From: Lacrimispora sp. 210928-DFI.3.58
Lineage (GTDB): Bacteria > Bacillota > Clostridia > Lachnospirales > Lachnospiraceae
Assembly (NCBI RefSeq): GCF_020554865.1
Contig: NZ_JAJCIC010000027.1
Location: 1-64,000, forward strand
Direction: 5' to 3'
DNA length: 64,000 nucleotides
Shown here in pieces: positions 31,479 to 40,828 of this stretch. Numbering within the stretch: the stretch's first letter is position 1; each line of letters opens with the position of its first letter. The position numbers and the translations under genes are program-made. The notes beneath the pieces were generated by a model that was not told the origin of the DNA, searched no databases, and saw nothing but the letters and a program-made list of their open reading frames with translations.

Positions 31479-32936
31479 TTACTTTACCGGACACTCAAAC
31501 AGAACTGCTCCCTGATCCAGCAAAAGCTTCTGAAGTTCTTTTACATCTTTTTCCAATTCTCTCGGTGTAATACCCTTTTTTATGCAGAGTCCGGCTGCAG
31601 TACCTGCTGCCTGTCCTGTCACCATGGTCTGATGCAGGTATCTCAGATATGCCGGGCGGTCTGTGGAGACACACTTTCCTGCAGCAAGGAGATTATCCAC
31701 CGTTTTTGGAACCAGGCAGCGGTAAGGAATATCATAAGAACCTCCATCCTTTGGCCATGACATCCTCGGATCATCCTGGTTTACATTTAAGGTATTCACA
31801 TTGGAAACATGATATCCTCCTGCCTTAAATGAGCTCTTCCCAATGGTATCCTCAAACTGCCTGCATTCTGCAACATCTTCTCTGGTAAGAATATAATCGC
31901 CTACGATCCTGGGGCCTTCTCTTAAACGAAGCTCCGTGCATACCTTTGTGATATAAGCATGCTCAAATCCGGGCACATAGTTCTTAAAGAAACGCCACGC
32001 GATCAGATTTTGCTTGCGGCATTCGATCATGCATCGCGTCAAATCCCAGGCATCTGTAGGAAGAGAGTGATCCCACTGGGAGGAATGCTGGAAATGGGCC
32101 TGAATATGACCGTCCTCTCTCGGTACGATGAAGAAGCCAACACCAGAATATGGATGCCAGTCCCCATTCTTCATAGCCATATCGCGAAGCTCGTAGAATC
32201 CCATTACTTCTCCCAGCTCCCTGATATCATGACACTTGCTATACACCTGCATAACCGCTTCATGAGTATTATCCGTATATGGATTCATCAGTTGTTTGTA
32301 CTGGAACTGATCCGGATGTTCCCGCACATAGGTAAGAAGCCTGTCCCAATCCACACCATCTGCCGTAAATGCAAGGGTGTGCGGCTGTATCTCATCGCGG
32401 CTTACACAGTCCATCTCACAGCCTGCGTGGGCTGCCACATATCCTTCTCCTGTACAATCAATGATAATAGAACCTTTCAGTTCATTTCTTCCATTGGCAT
32501 TTTCCACCACGATTCCTGTTGCAGTATTTCCATCCTTTGTCACGCCTACTACCAATGTATCCAGAAGGAGCTCTACGCCCTCCTCCTCCATCATCTCAAA
32601 CATCAGGATCGTCCACCACTCCGGATCAATATAGGAAAATGTAAATCCCGCTTTTTCGCGGTATGGATATCTGAGATGGGGCAGTGCATGCCCTGCCTTC
32701 AGAAGCCTCTGATAGGTCTCTTCCACAATACCGCCCACATCTCTCTTTCCCTGTGGATTAAACAGCCTGGCATAGGCAAATCCTGGCGGTCCGGACAGGT
32801 TCATCTGTCCTCCTAAGGTACCGGTCCTTTCTACTAATAATGTCTTAGCACCTGTTCTGGCGGAAGCAATAGCTGCCGCGACTCCCGATGTACCTCCTCC
32901 GCAGACAATTACATCATACTGTGTATCATATGCCAT
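31479..32936 (-). CDS. FAD-dependent oxidoreductase (copy 1 of 2)
   Basis: The protein has 485 residues from ATG 32936 behind AGGAGGAATTTCGTT; the upstream 28-codon extension has no site. The N-terminal Rossmann FAD-binding motif is YDVIVCGGGTSGVAAAIASA, and a C-terminal FAD motif covers NLLAAGKCVSTDRPAYLRYL. It matches the FAD_oxidored family of glucose-inhibited-division-like oxidoreductases. No Fe-S cluster ligands are seen. It is nearly the same throughout as the protein at 38130-39596, differing mostly between residues about 225-300 and 385-405. It lies between the TRAP permease and ubiD genes and probably oxidises or reduces the imported substrate or its decarboxylation product. Confidence 0.85.
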   Translation of the reverse strand: MAYDTQYDVIVCGGGTSGVAAAIASARTGAKTLLVERTGTLGGQMNLSGPPGFAYARLFNPQGKRDVGGIVEETYQRLLKAGHALPHLRYPYREKAGFTFSYIDPEWWTILMFEMMEEEGVELLLDTLVVGVTKDGNTATGIVVENANGRNELKGSIIIDCTGEGYVAAHAGCEMDCVSRDEIQPHTLAFTADGVDWDRLLTYVREHPDQFQYKQLMNPYTDNTHEAVMQVYSKCHDIRELGEVMGFYELRDMAMKNGDWHPYSGVGFFIVPREDGHIQAHFQHSSQWDHSLPTDAWDLTRCMIECRKQNLIAWRFFKNYVPGFEHAYITKVCTELRLREGPRIVGDYILTREDVAECRQFEDTIGKSSFKAGGYHVSNVNTLNVNQDDPRMSWPKDGGSYDIPYRCLVPKTVDNLLAAGKCVSTDRPAYLRYLHQTMVTGQAAGTAAGLCIKKGITPRELEKDVKELQKLLLDQGAVLFECPVK

Positions 32937-32973
32937 AACGAAATTCCTCCTGTCATTTTTTTTAATAATCCTT

Positions 32974-34866
32974 TCATTTACCCTCTTTAACGATCTCTTT
33001 ATTTCCGAAATTTTTAGCAAAAGATGCCTTTATATCTGGAAGCAGCAGTACGATCAGCAGCGCTGCTCCCACCAGATTGATGATAATATTTGTAGGCCAG
33101 AGAATGACTGCCGCAAACACTACCATTAAAATCCGTCTTAACATGGATACGGGATACTGCCAGTAACCGGACAACGCAATACAGATTGCAAAAATAGCTG
33201 CAAGGCAAAGCACAAAGGATATGATAATGTTTGGAACTGTTCCAATCATGATCAGCTCCGGGGTGAAGCAGAATGCAAACGGAACAATATAGGCTGCGAT
33301 CGCCAGCCTAAAAGCTGTTGTTCCGACTTTCGTCGGATTCGCTCCTGCCAGGGGCGCTGCTGCGAAGCAGGACACCGCCACAGGTGGAGTGATATTGGAA
33401 ATTACAGAGAAATAAAATACAAATAAATGGGCTGCCATAGCAGGTATACCAAACTGGATCAGAGATGGAGCAACCAGGATAGCAACCAGTGAGTACGCTG
33501 CTACCGACGGCATTCCCATTCCCAGGATCAGGGATGCAACTGCCGCGCAGACAAGCAGGAGCAGTACATGGTTCGCACCCAGCTGTGTAAGAGCAAGGCT
33601 CAAGCTGAATGCCAGCCCAGTTGCGTTAATACAGCCCACAACGATTCCTGCCATAGCCATTACGATACCGATACCTACCATCATATCGCCTGTTTCCCGG
33701 AGTGTTTCTAATAACTGCTTAAAATACGTTTTCCTGTTTTCCTCTTTTGCCAGTACAAATGGCAGGGCTACCGCGCTTGCAATAATGGCAGATAAGGCTG
33801 CAGGAAGCCCCAGATTAAACATGCATACTAACAGCACTGCAATAGGCGGAATAATAAACCAGCCATTTTCCCAAGCATACCGAGGAGTCGGAAGCTGATC
33901 CTTTGGAATCAGTTTTAATTTCAGTTTTCCGGCATCCATATGTACCTGCACAAACGTGGCAAAATAGAATAACACTGCCGGGATAAGCGCTGCCAATGCT
34001 ACCTGTGAATAGGCAACACCAAGGGTTTCTGCGATAATAAACGCCGCAACGCCCATAACAGGCGGCATGATCTGACCGCCGGAGGAGGCCACCGCCTCTA
34101 CGGCTCCTGCTGTTTCAGGAGGATAGCCTGCCTCTTTCATCATCGGGATCGTAACACTTCCTGTAAGCAGTACATTTGACATAGGCGCACCGGTAATGGT
34201 TCCTACCAGGCTGGAAGCGACTACTGCGGTCTTTGCACTTCCCCCTTGCGCTTTTCCGCAAAAGAGCAGGGCAAAATTAATGAATGCTTTTCCGCCTCCA
34301 TAATTCAAAAGGACCTGCCCGAACACAATGAACGCAATGCCTACCGTACAGCCAAAGCTGAGCATATAAAGCAAGCTGTTTGGATCAATATAAATGTAAC
34401 TGATCAATTTTCCTAACGTAAAGCTGCGGCAATGCAAGATTCCCGGAAGATAAGAGCCGAATTTTGCATAAAGTAGAAAAACGGAGCAGACGATCACAAG
34501 AGAATATCCCATGGATCTTCGCAGGCCTTCCAAAATCAGAAGGATGGCAATTCCTCCCCATATGGTTCTCCACATTGTAACTGTTCCCATGTTCATAGCG
34601 ATCCACGGGTATTTCACCGTCAGATACAAGCCGGCCGGAATACATAAAACCGCTAAAATCAGATCGACCGCATTAAAATCTGCGTTCTTTCTCCATGGCG
34701 TGCTCAAAAATGTGCCTGACAGAATCATTGTCAGATAAATACCGAGATACTGCTCTGTATAGATAGAAATCTTTAAATATGCCGGCACATCAATTATGAT
34801 CATGATCCCGGTCACCGCATATATGGGAAATAAAATCTTGCGTAATCTTTCAAACACTTCGTTCAC
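32974..34866 (-). CDS. TRAP transporter fused permease subunit (DctQM, TAXI type)
   Basis: The 630-residue membrane protein starts at GTG 34866 behind AAAGGAGG. It combines the small DctQ-like part (residues about 1-130) with the large DctM-like channel. Typical DctM stretches are GTITGAPMSNVLLTGSVTIP, AVEAVASSGGQIMPPVMGVA and SLILGMGMPSVAAYSLVAIL. Many membrane segments follow one another. With the TAXI binding protein it forms a sodium- or proton-driven carboxylate importer. It is the second gene of the leftward operon. Confidence 0.93.
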   Translation of the reverse strand: MNEVFERLRKILFPIYAVTGIMIIIDVPAYLKISIYTEQYLGIYLTMILSGTFLSTPWRKNADFNAVDLILAVLCIPAGLYLTVKYPWIAMNMGTVTMWRTIWGGIAILLILEGLRRSMGYSLVIVCSVFLLYAKFGSYLPGILHCRSFTLGKLISYIYIDPNSLLYMLSFGCTVGIAFIVFGQVLLNYGGGKAFINFALLFCGKAQGGSAKTAVVASSLVGTITGAPMSNVLLTGSVTIPMMKEAGYPPETAGAVEAVASSGGQIMPPVMGVAAFIIAETLGVAYSQVALAALIPAVLFYFATFVQVHMDAGKLKLKLIPKDQLPTPRYAWENGWFIIPPIAVLLVCMFNLGLPAALSAIIASAVALPFVLAKEENRKTYFKQLLETLRETGDMMVGIGIVMAMAGIVVGCINATGLAFSLSLALTQLGANHVLLLLVCAAVASLILGMGMPSVAAYSLVAILVAPSLIQFGIPAMAAHLFVFYFSVISNITPPVAVSCFAAAPLAGANPTKVGTTAFRLAIAAYIVPFAFCFTPELIMIGTVPNIIISFVLCLAAIFAICIALSGYWQYPVSMLRRILMVVFAAVILWPTNIIINLVGAALLIVLLLPDIKASFAKNFGNKEIVKEGK

Positions 34867-34892
34867 GTCTGTACCTCCTTTCGCCAGGATTC

Positions 34893-36005
34893 CTACTTAC
34901 CTAATAGAGCCTTCTGGCAGGCCTCTGCCTCTTCTGTCCATAAGCCAGCTTCCTTGTAGAATTTCACCGCACCGTCATGATATGGTACCCTAAAATCCTT
35001 CTGCACATAATTTTCCGGAATCCACTCTGCTCCCCATGCATGGACATCTGCCAGAGTTTCATAGTTTTCATAGATGGCCTTCATGATCGTATAGACATCA
35101 TCCTCACTGATTTTTGCGGAAACGCCCATCTGAATAGGATAGGTTGTCAGAACCGTATCTTCTTTCAGAGTTCCCTTTACCTTACAAACCTTTGGCACCG
35201 CGCCGGGAACAAATTTATCAAGAGCCGCCTGGACTTCTTCCGGAACTCCATTCTCCAGATCTGCCGGGGTCAGATCGCCGATCGCCAATGTCTTGATGCC
35301 CACAGTCTCGTCCAGCTGAACAGATGAAGGAGTTGTCGTTGAGCCTGAAAAAATACAATCCACACGGTGCTCCTGAAGAGCTCTCTGTGCAGACGAGAGA
35401 TCCGCAAGTGGCACTGCCACACAGTCATCAATGGTCATTCCTACTGTTGCCAGCGCTGCATCGATCAGATTTACAGTTAGCTTATTGCCTCCATACTCAT
35501 ATCCCACTTTCTTTCCCTTCAGATCTTCGATCTTATTGATCCCGGAATCTTCAAGAACCGTTAGTGTACAATGCTCTGACCAGTTTCCGCTGATCAGAAG
35601 CCTTGTATCTGATACTGACTCCGAATAATTTACCGTTCCTGTATAGGCCCAGTACATATCCATGGCTGAGATAACCTCTAACCCAACAGTTCCATCTGCA
35701 AACTCCGGCATCCAGGCATCCGGTCCTGCATAAGGCAGAATGGTTGCCTGAATAGGCGTGTTTTCAGTAATGATCTTCGCAATTCCAGTTCCCATAGCAT
35801 AATAAGAAGTTCCTACTGCCTGGGTTGCAATATTGATGTCGCTAATTCCTGCAGCCGCTTCTGCCGCTTTTGTGCTCCCCGCCGCACTCTCTGCATTCTC
35901 TGCCTTTGATTCCGGTGCCGGTGCACTGCTCTTGCAGCCGCTTACCCCCATCAGAACACCAAGCATAATCGCTATAGCCGCCAGGTTCCTTTTACTCTTA
36001 TACAT
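34893..36005 (-). CDS. TAXI-family TRAP transporter solute-binding lipoprotein
   Basis: The 370-residue protein has a lipoprotein signal (RNLAAIAIMLGVLMGVSGCK, Cys24), an Ala/Glu/Lys linker, and the TAXI-type binding domain. That domain shows TQAVGTSYYAMGTGIAKIIT, DLKGKKVGYEYGGNKLTVNL and LQEHRVDCIFSGSTTTPSSV. It captures the substrate outside the cell and delivers it to the fused permease encoded next. AGGAGGAGATTT precedes the start. It is the first gene of the leftward operon, divergent from the UGSC-like gene. Confidence 0.92.
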   Translation of the reverse strand: MYKSKRNLAAIAIMLGVLMGVSGCKSSAPAPESKAENAESAAGSTKAAEAAAGISDINIATQAVGTSYYAMGTGIAKIITENTPIQATILPYAGPDAWMPEFADGTVGLEVISAMDMYWAYTGTVNYSESVSDTRLLISGNWSEHCTLTVLEDSGINKIEDLKGKKVGYEYGGNKLTVNLIDAALATVGMTIDDCVAVPLADLSSAQRALQEHRVDCIFSGSTTTPSSVQLDETVGIKTLAIGDLTPADLENGVPEEVQAALDKFVPGAVPKVCKVKGTLKEDTVLTTYPIQMGVSAKISEDDVYTIMKAIYENYETLADVHAWGAEWIPENYVQKDFRVPYHDGAVKFYKEAGLWTEEAEACQKALLGK

Positions 36006-36286
36006 AAATCTCCTCCTTTTACTTTTTTACCCCTTCCATTGTCCCAATACAGGAATCTTTTAAATCTGTTTACTGAAAACTTCTTCTCACATTCTTCTCG
36101 CTACACTTGTACTATACTAAGAATTGCCAATAAACTCTAATTCCTTTTTATATTTTATTCATGAAAAAATGGAATGACTATTCTATCTATTATATCAGGA
36201 TTTTTGTGATTTTATTCAATTTTATGGTTTATATTTGCTTCGTTTTTGGTTATTTTCTCTCCCTCCTTCTGCTTTATTTATTATTC

Positions 36287-36320
36287 CAATTATTCATGAA
36301 TTAATAACAATTATGAATTG
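36287..36320. promoter_or_regulatory. Candidate operator in the divergent TAXI/UGSC-like intergenic region
   Basis: CAATTATTCATGAATT (36287-36302) contains the palindrome ATTCATGAAT, and CAATTATGAATTG (36308-36320) is a second palindrome. They share the CAATTAT half and are 21 bp apart, about two helical turns. This fits a LysR-type regulator bound to both sides of a divergent promoter. The rest of the 394-bp gap (36006-36399) is AT-rich with no gene. Confidence 0.45.
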
Positions 36321-36399
36321 TAAAGACGCGTCTGCCAGGCTATCATGAACTTACATTCAATAGCCCGCTACAAAAAAATTCAGCAAGGAGGAACATATC

Positions 36400-38124
36400 A
36401 TGAGTAACCCGAATAATTTAGAAAGGCTTTTGGATCCACGCGGATATCAGGAACGTCCCATGCTAGAGCTTGCGAAACGTCCAAGTTTAGAGGATTTAAA
36501 AAAAGGAAAGATCCTCTTCTATAACAATACAAAACTTGGTTTTTGTAACTACTACACCGTATTCGACCGAATAAAGGAACATCTTCGCGAAATCGGATGC
36601 TGTGAAGATAATTGGGTAGAGTACACAGAAACTGTCCGCGGAAAGAATGCCGATGACCTTATGGAATATGCAAAAATGCTTGCCAAGGAAGAGCCCGTTG
36701 CAGCTATTGTTGCATTTGGAGATATGGGTACCTCTTCCTCAACTACCGTTCTGACCATTGCTCTGGAAAAAATCGGAATCCCGGCAGTATATATGACAGC
36801 GCCTCCAGGAACCGCTATTACAGAGGGCGTAGGCGTATACCGTGCCGGTGAGCTCTGCATGTGCTCCGTTGATATCATGCAGGCATCCACTGTGGAAGAG
36901 GTTGCAACTGAGGTAGATAAAAAGTGGGACTACATTCTAGGCGCGCTTACCAGCAATGGCGATGAGCTGAAAAAATTGGCCCATATTGATTTTAAGATCG
37001 ATAAAGTTGCTCCTGCAAAGGACGGCCTCCTGCCCTTTATCCCTGAATTTGATCATGAAAAATCCACCGAACCGGGCGCTTATATGGAAGAGGTTATGGA
37101 ATATTTCAACGCCGAGCATATCTGCGATGGTCTTCCCATTATTCCTCCTACCAGACGCCGTTATGAGGCAATGCTTGAATACTGTCCATGGCCAGAGGAT
37201 ATGAAATTAGTGGATCCTTCCGGTCCCTCTGGAAGAGAGATCACGGTGAGAGACGTTGCTATTGCTGCTGTTATGGCCGGGTGCAAGCCTCACGCTATGC
37301 CTATTCTGGTTGCCGCTTTTAAAGCCCTTAACAGCCCGTTATACAATTTCAACCAGTCCGTCACCACTTCCCATCCCGGCGGAAATCTTTGTATCGTCTC
37401 CGGCCCTATTGCCCAGGAGATCGGTATTTCCGGAAAACAGGGATGCCAAGGACCTGGCTGGCCTGAAAATGCAACCATTGGCCGCGCCATCAACCTGGTG
37501 ATCATGAATGTATTAAGAAGCGTTCCCGGAGTATGTGACCTTGACTGTATCGCGTCTCAGGCAGAGTTTACCTTCTGTTTCGCAGAGGAGCCTTCCCTTG
37601 CACAGTGGAACATGATCAACGAAGACCGCTATGATTCAGAAACAACCACGGTTTACCTTCTGAAGGCAGAACCTATACATGACGTCATTGATTTTCTGAG
37701 CCTTAACGGCCACGACCTGCTGGATACACTGACTGACTGCTGCTCCACCCTTGGCTCCAACAATGCTTATATGCCCGGTCCCCTTGTTATGTGCCTTACC
37801 CCGGACCATGCCATGATGCTTAAGAAAGACGGCTACACAAAAGAAATGATCCAGGAACATATTCACCAGTATGTATACCATGACAATGCTATGGTAAACG
37901 GCCGCGGCTTAATGCCCGTACGTCCAAAGGAATGGGCAAACCGCCATCCTCTGCCTGTAACGCGTTCTCCTAAGGATGTTGAGGTTGTTACCATCGGAGG
38001 AAGGGGCGGACACGACGGCATCATCCTTCCGTGGGCTCTGCACAGCGAAGGCTGCGTTGAACCTTTGACACTTCCGGACGGATCTATTGCAAAGAGCATT
38101 AAAGATTTCAAGAAAGGAGAATAG
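36400..38124 (+). CDS. UGSC-like two-domain protein lacking the Sec/Cys motif
   Basis: The 574-residue protein starts behind CAAGGAGG. Residues 35-185 resemble the UGSC (seleno)protein domain (KILFYNNTKLGFCNYYTVFD, then VAFGDMGTSSSTTVLTIALE). At the place where the family has G-D-[U/C]-G-S-C there is G-D-M-G-T-S (107-112), so the redox residues are replaced. The second domain (about 225-560) has the conserved blocks ICDGLPIIPPTRRRYEAML, VMAGCKPHAMPILVAA, TTSHPGGNLCIVSGPIA and GPGWPENATIGRAINLVI, found in an uncharacterised family often linked to UGSC proteins. Function is unknown. It pairs with the FAD oxidoreductase gene 5 bases downstream. Confidence 0.6.
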   Translation: MSNPNNLERLLDPRGYQERPMLELAKRPSLEDLKKGKILFYNNTKLGFCNYYTVFDRIKEHLREIGCCEDNWVEYTETVRGKNADDLMEYAKMLAKEEPVAAIVAFGDMGTSSSTTVLTIALEKIGIPAVYMTAPPGTAITEGVGVYRAGELCMCSVDIMQASTVEEVATEVDKKWDYILGALTSNGDELKKLAHIDFKIDKVAPAKDGLLPFIPEFDHEKSTEPGAYMEEVMEYFNAEHICDGLPIIPPTRRRYEAMLEYCPWPEDMKLVDPSGPSGREITVRDVAIAAVMAGCKPHAMPILVAAFKALNSPLYNFNQSVTTSHPGGNLCIVSGPIAQEIGISGKQGCQGPGWPENATIGRAINLVIMNVLRSVPGVCDLDCIASQAEFTFCFAEEPSLAQWNMINEDRYDSETTTVYLLKAEPIHDVIDFLSLNGHDLLDTLTDCCSTLGSNNAYMPGPLVMCLTPDHAMMLKKDGYTKEMIQEHIHQYVYHDNAMVNGRGLMPVRPKEWANRHPLPVTRSPKDVEVVTIGGRGGHDGIILPWALHSEGCVEPLTLPDGSIAKSIKDFKKGE

Positions 38125-38129
38125 ACGAT

Positions 38130-39596
38130 ATGGGCAGTTATAGTACTCTGTACGATGTCATTGTCTGCGGAGGCGGAACCTCCGGAGTTGCGGCAGCCAT
38201 CGCTTCTGCGCGAACAGGAGCGAAAACACTGTTAGTAGAACGGACCGGAACCTTAGGCGGACAGATGAGCCTGTCCGGCCCTCCTGGCTTTGCCTATGCG
38301 CGGTTGTTCAATCCACAGGGAAAACGTGATATTGGCGGTATTGTGGAAGAGACTTATCAGAGACTGTTCAAATCCGGCCACGCTCTTCCTCACCTGCGCT
38401 ATAAGGTACGTGAAAAAGCTGGCTATACCTTTTCCTATGTAGATCCGGAGTGGTGGACCATTCTGATGTTTGAAATGATGGAAGAAGAAGGGGTAGATCT
38501 TCTTCTCGACACACTTGTAACAGGCGTGACAAAAGACAATGATACCGCAACCGGCATCGTAGTGGAAAATGCCAACGGAAGAAATGAGATCAGGGGAACC
38601 ATTGTGATCGACTGTACCGGAGAAGGATATGTGGCAGCCCATGCAGGTTGTGAGATGGCCTGTGTAAGCCGTGAAATGATCCAACCGCACACACTGGCAT
38701 TTACCGTAGACGGAGTAGACTGGGATAAGCTTCTCACCTACATCCGCGAACACCCGGATCAGTTCTCCTACCGCCAGCTTATTTTCCCATATCCGGATGC
38801 CAATACAAAAGAAGATGTAGAAAATATGTATGCAAAGTGCCATGACATCAAGGAGCTGGGCGAGCTGATGGGCTTCTATGAGCTCCGTGACGTAGCTCTG
38901 AAAAATGGGGACTGGCATCCATATTCAGGAGCAGGCTTTTTCCTGACGCCAAAAGAGGGAGGTCATATCCAGGCACACTTCCAGCATTCTTCTCAGGTCG
39001 ACCATGCCCTTCCGACAGATGCCTGGGATCTGACGCGCTGTATGATCGAATGCCGCAAACAGAATCTGATCGCATGGCGTTTCTTTAAGAACTACGTGCC
39101 CGGATTCGAGCATGCTTACATCACCAAGGTTTGTACTGAGCTCCGTCTGAGGGAAGGTCCAAGAATCGTTGGCGATTATATTCTTACACGGGATGATGTG
39201 GAGGCCTGCAGACAGTTTGAAGACACCATAGGCAAGACTTCATTCAAGGCTGGCGCTTATCATGTTTCTTCTATGGATACATTAAATGCCTGTGTTACCT
39301 ATAAAACAGACATCGCATTCCCAAAGGACGGCGGTTCCTATGATATTCCATACCGCTGCCTGGTTCCGAAAAAGATCGATAATTTCCTGGCTGCCGGAAA
39401 ATGTGTTTCCACGGACCGTCCGGCCTACCTCCGTTATCTGCACCAAACCATGGTAACTGGTCAGGCAGCCGGCACTGCGGCAGGACTCTGTGTCAAGAAG
39501 GGAGTCTCTCCACGAGAATTAGAAAAAGACGTAAGCGAACTTCAGAAACTTTTACTGGATCAAGGCGCCATTTTATTTGAATGCCCTGAGAAATAA
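38130..39596 (+). CDS. FAD-dependent oxidoreductase (copy 2 of 2)
   Basis: The 488-residue paralogue of the protein at 31479-32936 lies on the opposite strand. FAD-binding YDVIVCGGGTSGVAAAIASA and the C-terminal LAAGKCVSTDRPAYLRYLHQ are identical in both. The starts differ (MGSYSTL here, MAYDTQY there), as do residues about 230-300 and 385-410 (MDTLNACVTYKTDIAFPKDG here). It follows the UGSC-like gene by 5 bases behind AAAGGAG and so forms an operon with it. The two copies may handle related substrates or form a complex. No Fe-S motif is seen. Confidence 0.85.
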   Translation: MGSYSTLYDVIVCGGGTSGVAAAIASARTGAKTLLVERTGTLGGQMSLSGPPGFAYARLFNPQGKRDIGGIVEETYQRLFKSGHALPHLRYKVREKAGYTFSYVDPEWWTILMFEMMEEEGVDLLLDTLVTGVTKDNDTATGIVVENANGRNEIRGTIVIDCTGEGYVAAHAGCEMACVSREMIQPHTLAFTVDGVDWDKLLTYIREHPDQFSYRQLIFPYPDANTKEDVENMYAKCHDIKELGELMGFYELRDVALKNGDWHPYSGAGFFLTPKEGGHIQAHFQHSSQVDHALPTDAWDLTRCMIECRKQNLIAWRFFKNYVPGFEHAYITKVCTELRLREGPRIVGDYILTRDDVEACRQFEDTIGKTSFKAGAYHVSSMDTLNACVTYKTDIAFPKDGGSYDIPYRCLVPKKIDNFLAAGKCVSTDRPAYLRYLHQTMVTGQAAGTAAGLCVKKGVSPRELEKDVSELQKLLLDQGAILFECPEK

Positions 39597-39611
39597 CCAT
39601 TTTAGCCTATT

Positions 39612-39650
39612 GGCTGCCGCAGGAATTTTGCGGCAGCCAGTTCGTTTTGC
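39612..39650 (+). terminator. Terminator after the second FAD oxidoreductase
   Basis: GGCTGCCGCA (39612-39621) pairs with TGCGGCAGCC (39629-39638), a perfect 10-bp stem with a short T-rich tail. It separates the convergent LysR gene. Confidence 0.8.
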
Positions 39651-39659
39651 ATGTTCCTT

Positions 39660-40550
39660 TTACTTAGAAAAGTAGACTCTTAGGAATTTTGATAGCATCA
39701 TTCCTTTTTTGCTGGGCTTCTTCTTATTCAGAACAACACACAGGCTCAGTTTCATTCCATTCTCAACAGATGCTGTCTCTATCTCTGTTTCAAATAAATT
39801 GTCTGCGATTTTTTTCATGGATAAGGAAACCCACTGCTTAGCGATAATATAACGGTTCATAGCCTCCGAGGAGATCCCGGTCAAATGGACAACTGCCTGA
39901 GGATGGACGGTCTTGATCTCATTTGTAAAATATTTTGCAAAATCCGCGTCCTTATTATTTTGTATAAATATCTGGTCCCTCAGATCTTCCAGCCTGATTT
40001 TATCGCTTCTCATGATCGGATTATCTGCTGATCCCACCACTACCTCATCATCCTCCAGCAGAGGGATGATCATTAGATCCTCCGGCTCTTTTTCAAGAGG
40101 AAGCTTTAACAGCACGATTCCGAGATCCAACGTATAATCTGACAGCCCTTTGAACACCTCACGGGTAGTAGTTTCTATTACATCTGTCTGGTATGTGGAA
40201 TGCTTCCTTTCAAAACGCAGGATCGCATCCATCACTTTATATGTATGAAGCACCGGAATACCTCCCAGCGTGATCTGGTGTTCCTTCTGGCTGCTTACAT
40301 TTTCACAGATGTCCAGTATCCTGTTATAATTTTTTGTGATCTCAAGGGCATAGGGAAGAAGCTGCTCTCCGCTTCCGGAAAGTCTGGTTGTCCTTGAATT
40401 TCTGAGAAACAGCTTTACCTGTAATTCTTTCTCCAATGTCATAATTGATTTTGACAAGGATGACTGCGATATATATAGTTCCTCTGCCGCCGCAATAAAT
40501 CCCCCATATTGCTGAATGGCTACAAAATATGTCAGTTGCTGCAAAGTCAT
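39660..40550 (-). CDS. LysR-family transcriptional regulator
   Basis: The 296-residue protein has an N-terminal winged HTH (LTYFVAIQQYGGFIAAAEEL, YISQSSLSKSIMTLEKELQV, LFLRNSRTTRLSGSG) and a periplasmic-binding-like effector domain (about 90-290). AAAGGA lies 6 bases before the start. It is transcribed towards the second FAD oxidoreductase. LysR proteins typically respond to a pathway metabolite, so it may sense the substrate of the neighbouring carboxylate-catabolism genes, with possible binding at 36287-36320. Confidence 0.88.
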   Translation of the reverse strand: MTLQQLTYFVAIQQYGGFIAAAEELYISQSSLSKSIMTLEKELQVKLFLRNSRTTRLSGSGEQLLPYALEITKNYNRILDICENVSSQKEHQITLGGIPVLHTYKVMDAILRFERKHSTYQTDVIETTTREVFKGLSDYTLDLGIVLLKLPLEKEPEDLMIIPLLEDDEVVVGSADNPIMRSDKIRLEDLRDQIFIQNNKDADFAKYFTNEIKTVHPQAVVHLTGISSEAMNRYIIAKQWVSLSMKKIADNLFETEIETASVENGMKLSLCVVLNKKKPSKKGMMLSKFLRVYFSK

Positions 40551-40697
40551 AATGATTCCTTTCTCTTCTCATTCCTAAAAACTTTCACCGTTATCCTATT
40601 TCCTATTGTACCATGTCCTCCGGCCACAGTACCCTCCAGGGGATGCGCACGGTTTAGCCCGTGTTTTTCCTCCCGTTGGTCGGAACCAAACCAGCGC

Positions 40698-40723
40698 GGT
40701 ATAATCTCTGACGAGATTATACC
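40698..40723. promoter_or_regulatory. Perfect palindrome between divergent LysR genes
   Basis: GGTATAATCTC and GAGATTATACC flank TGAC, giving an 11-bp perfect stem. It contains TATAAT/ATTATA, so it could be an operator over overlapping promoters. The rest of 40551-40828 has one small GC hairpin (about 40650) and no gene. Confidence 0.55.
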
Positions 40724-40828
40724 ATAAAACAACCTTTCATATTTATGAATATTTGACATATTTTTATTATTGCAGTAGGATGGAATCAAGACCATATGAC
40801 CCTGCATCTATTTTATAAAGGAGTTTTC

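Noticed and set aside
36706..36750. In-frame selenocysteine codon in the UGSC-like gene
   Set aside because: The motif codons read Met and Ser (GDMGTSSS). There is no TGA in frame and so no need for a selenocysteine insertion element.
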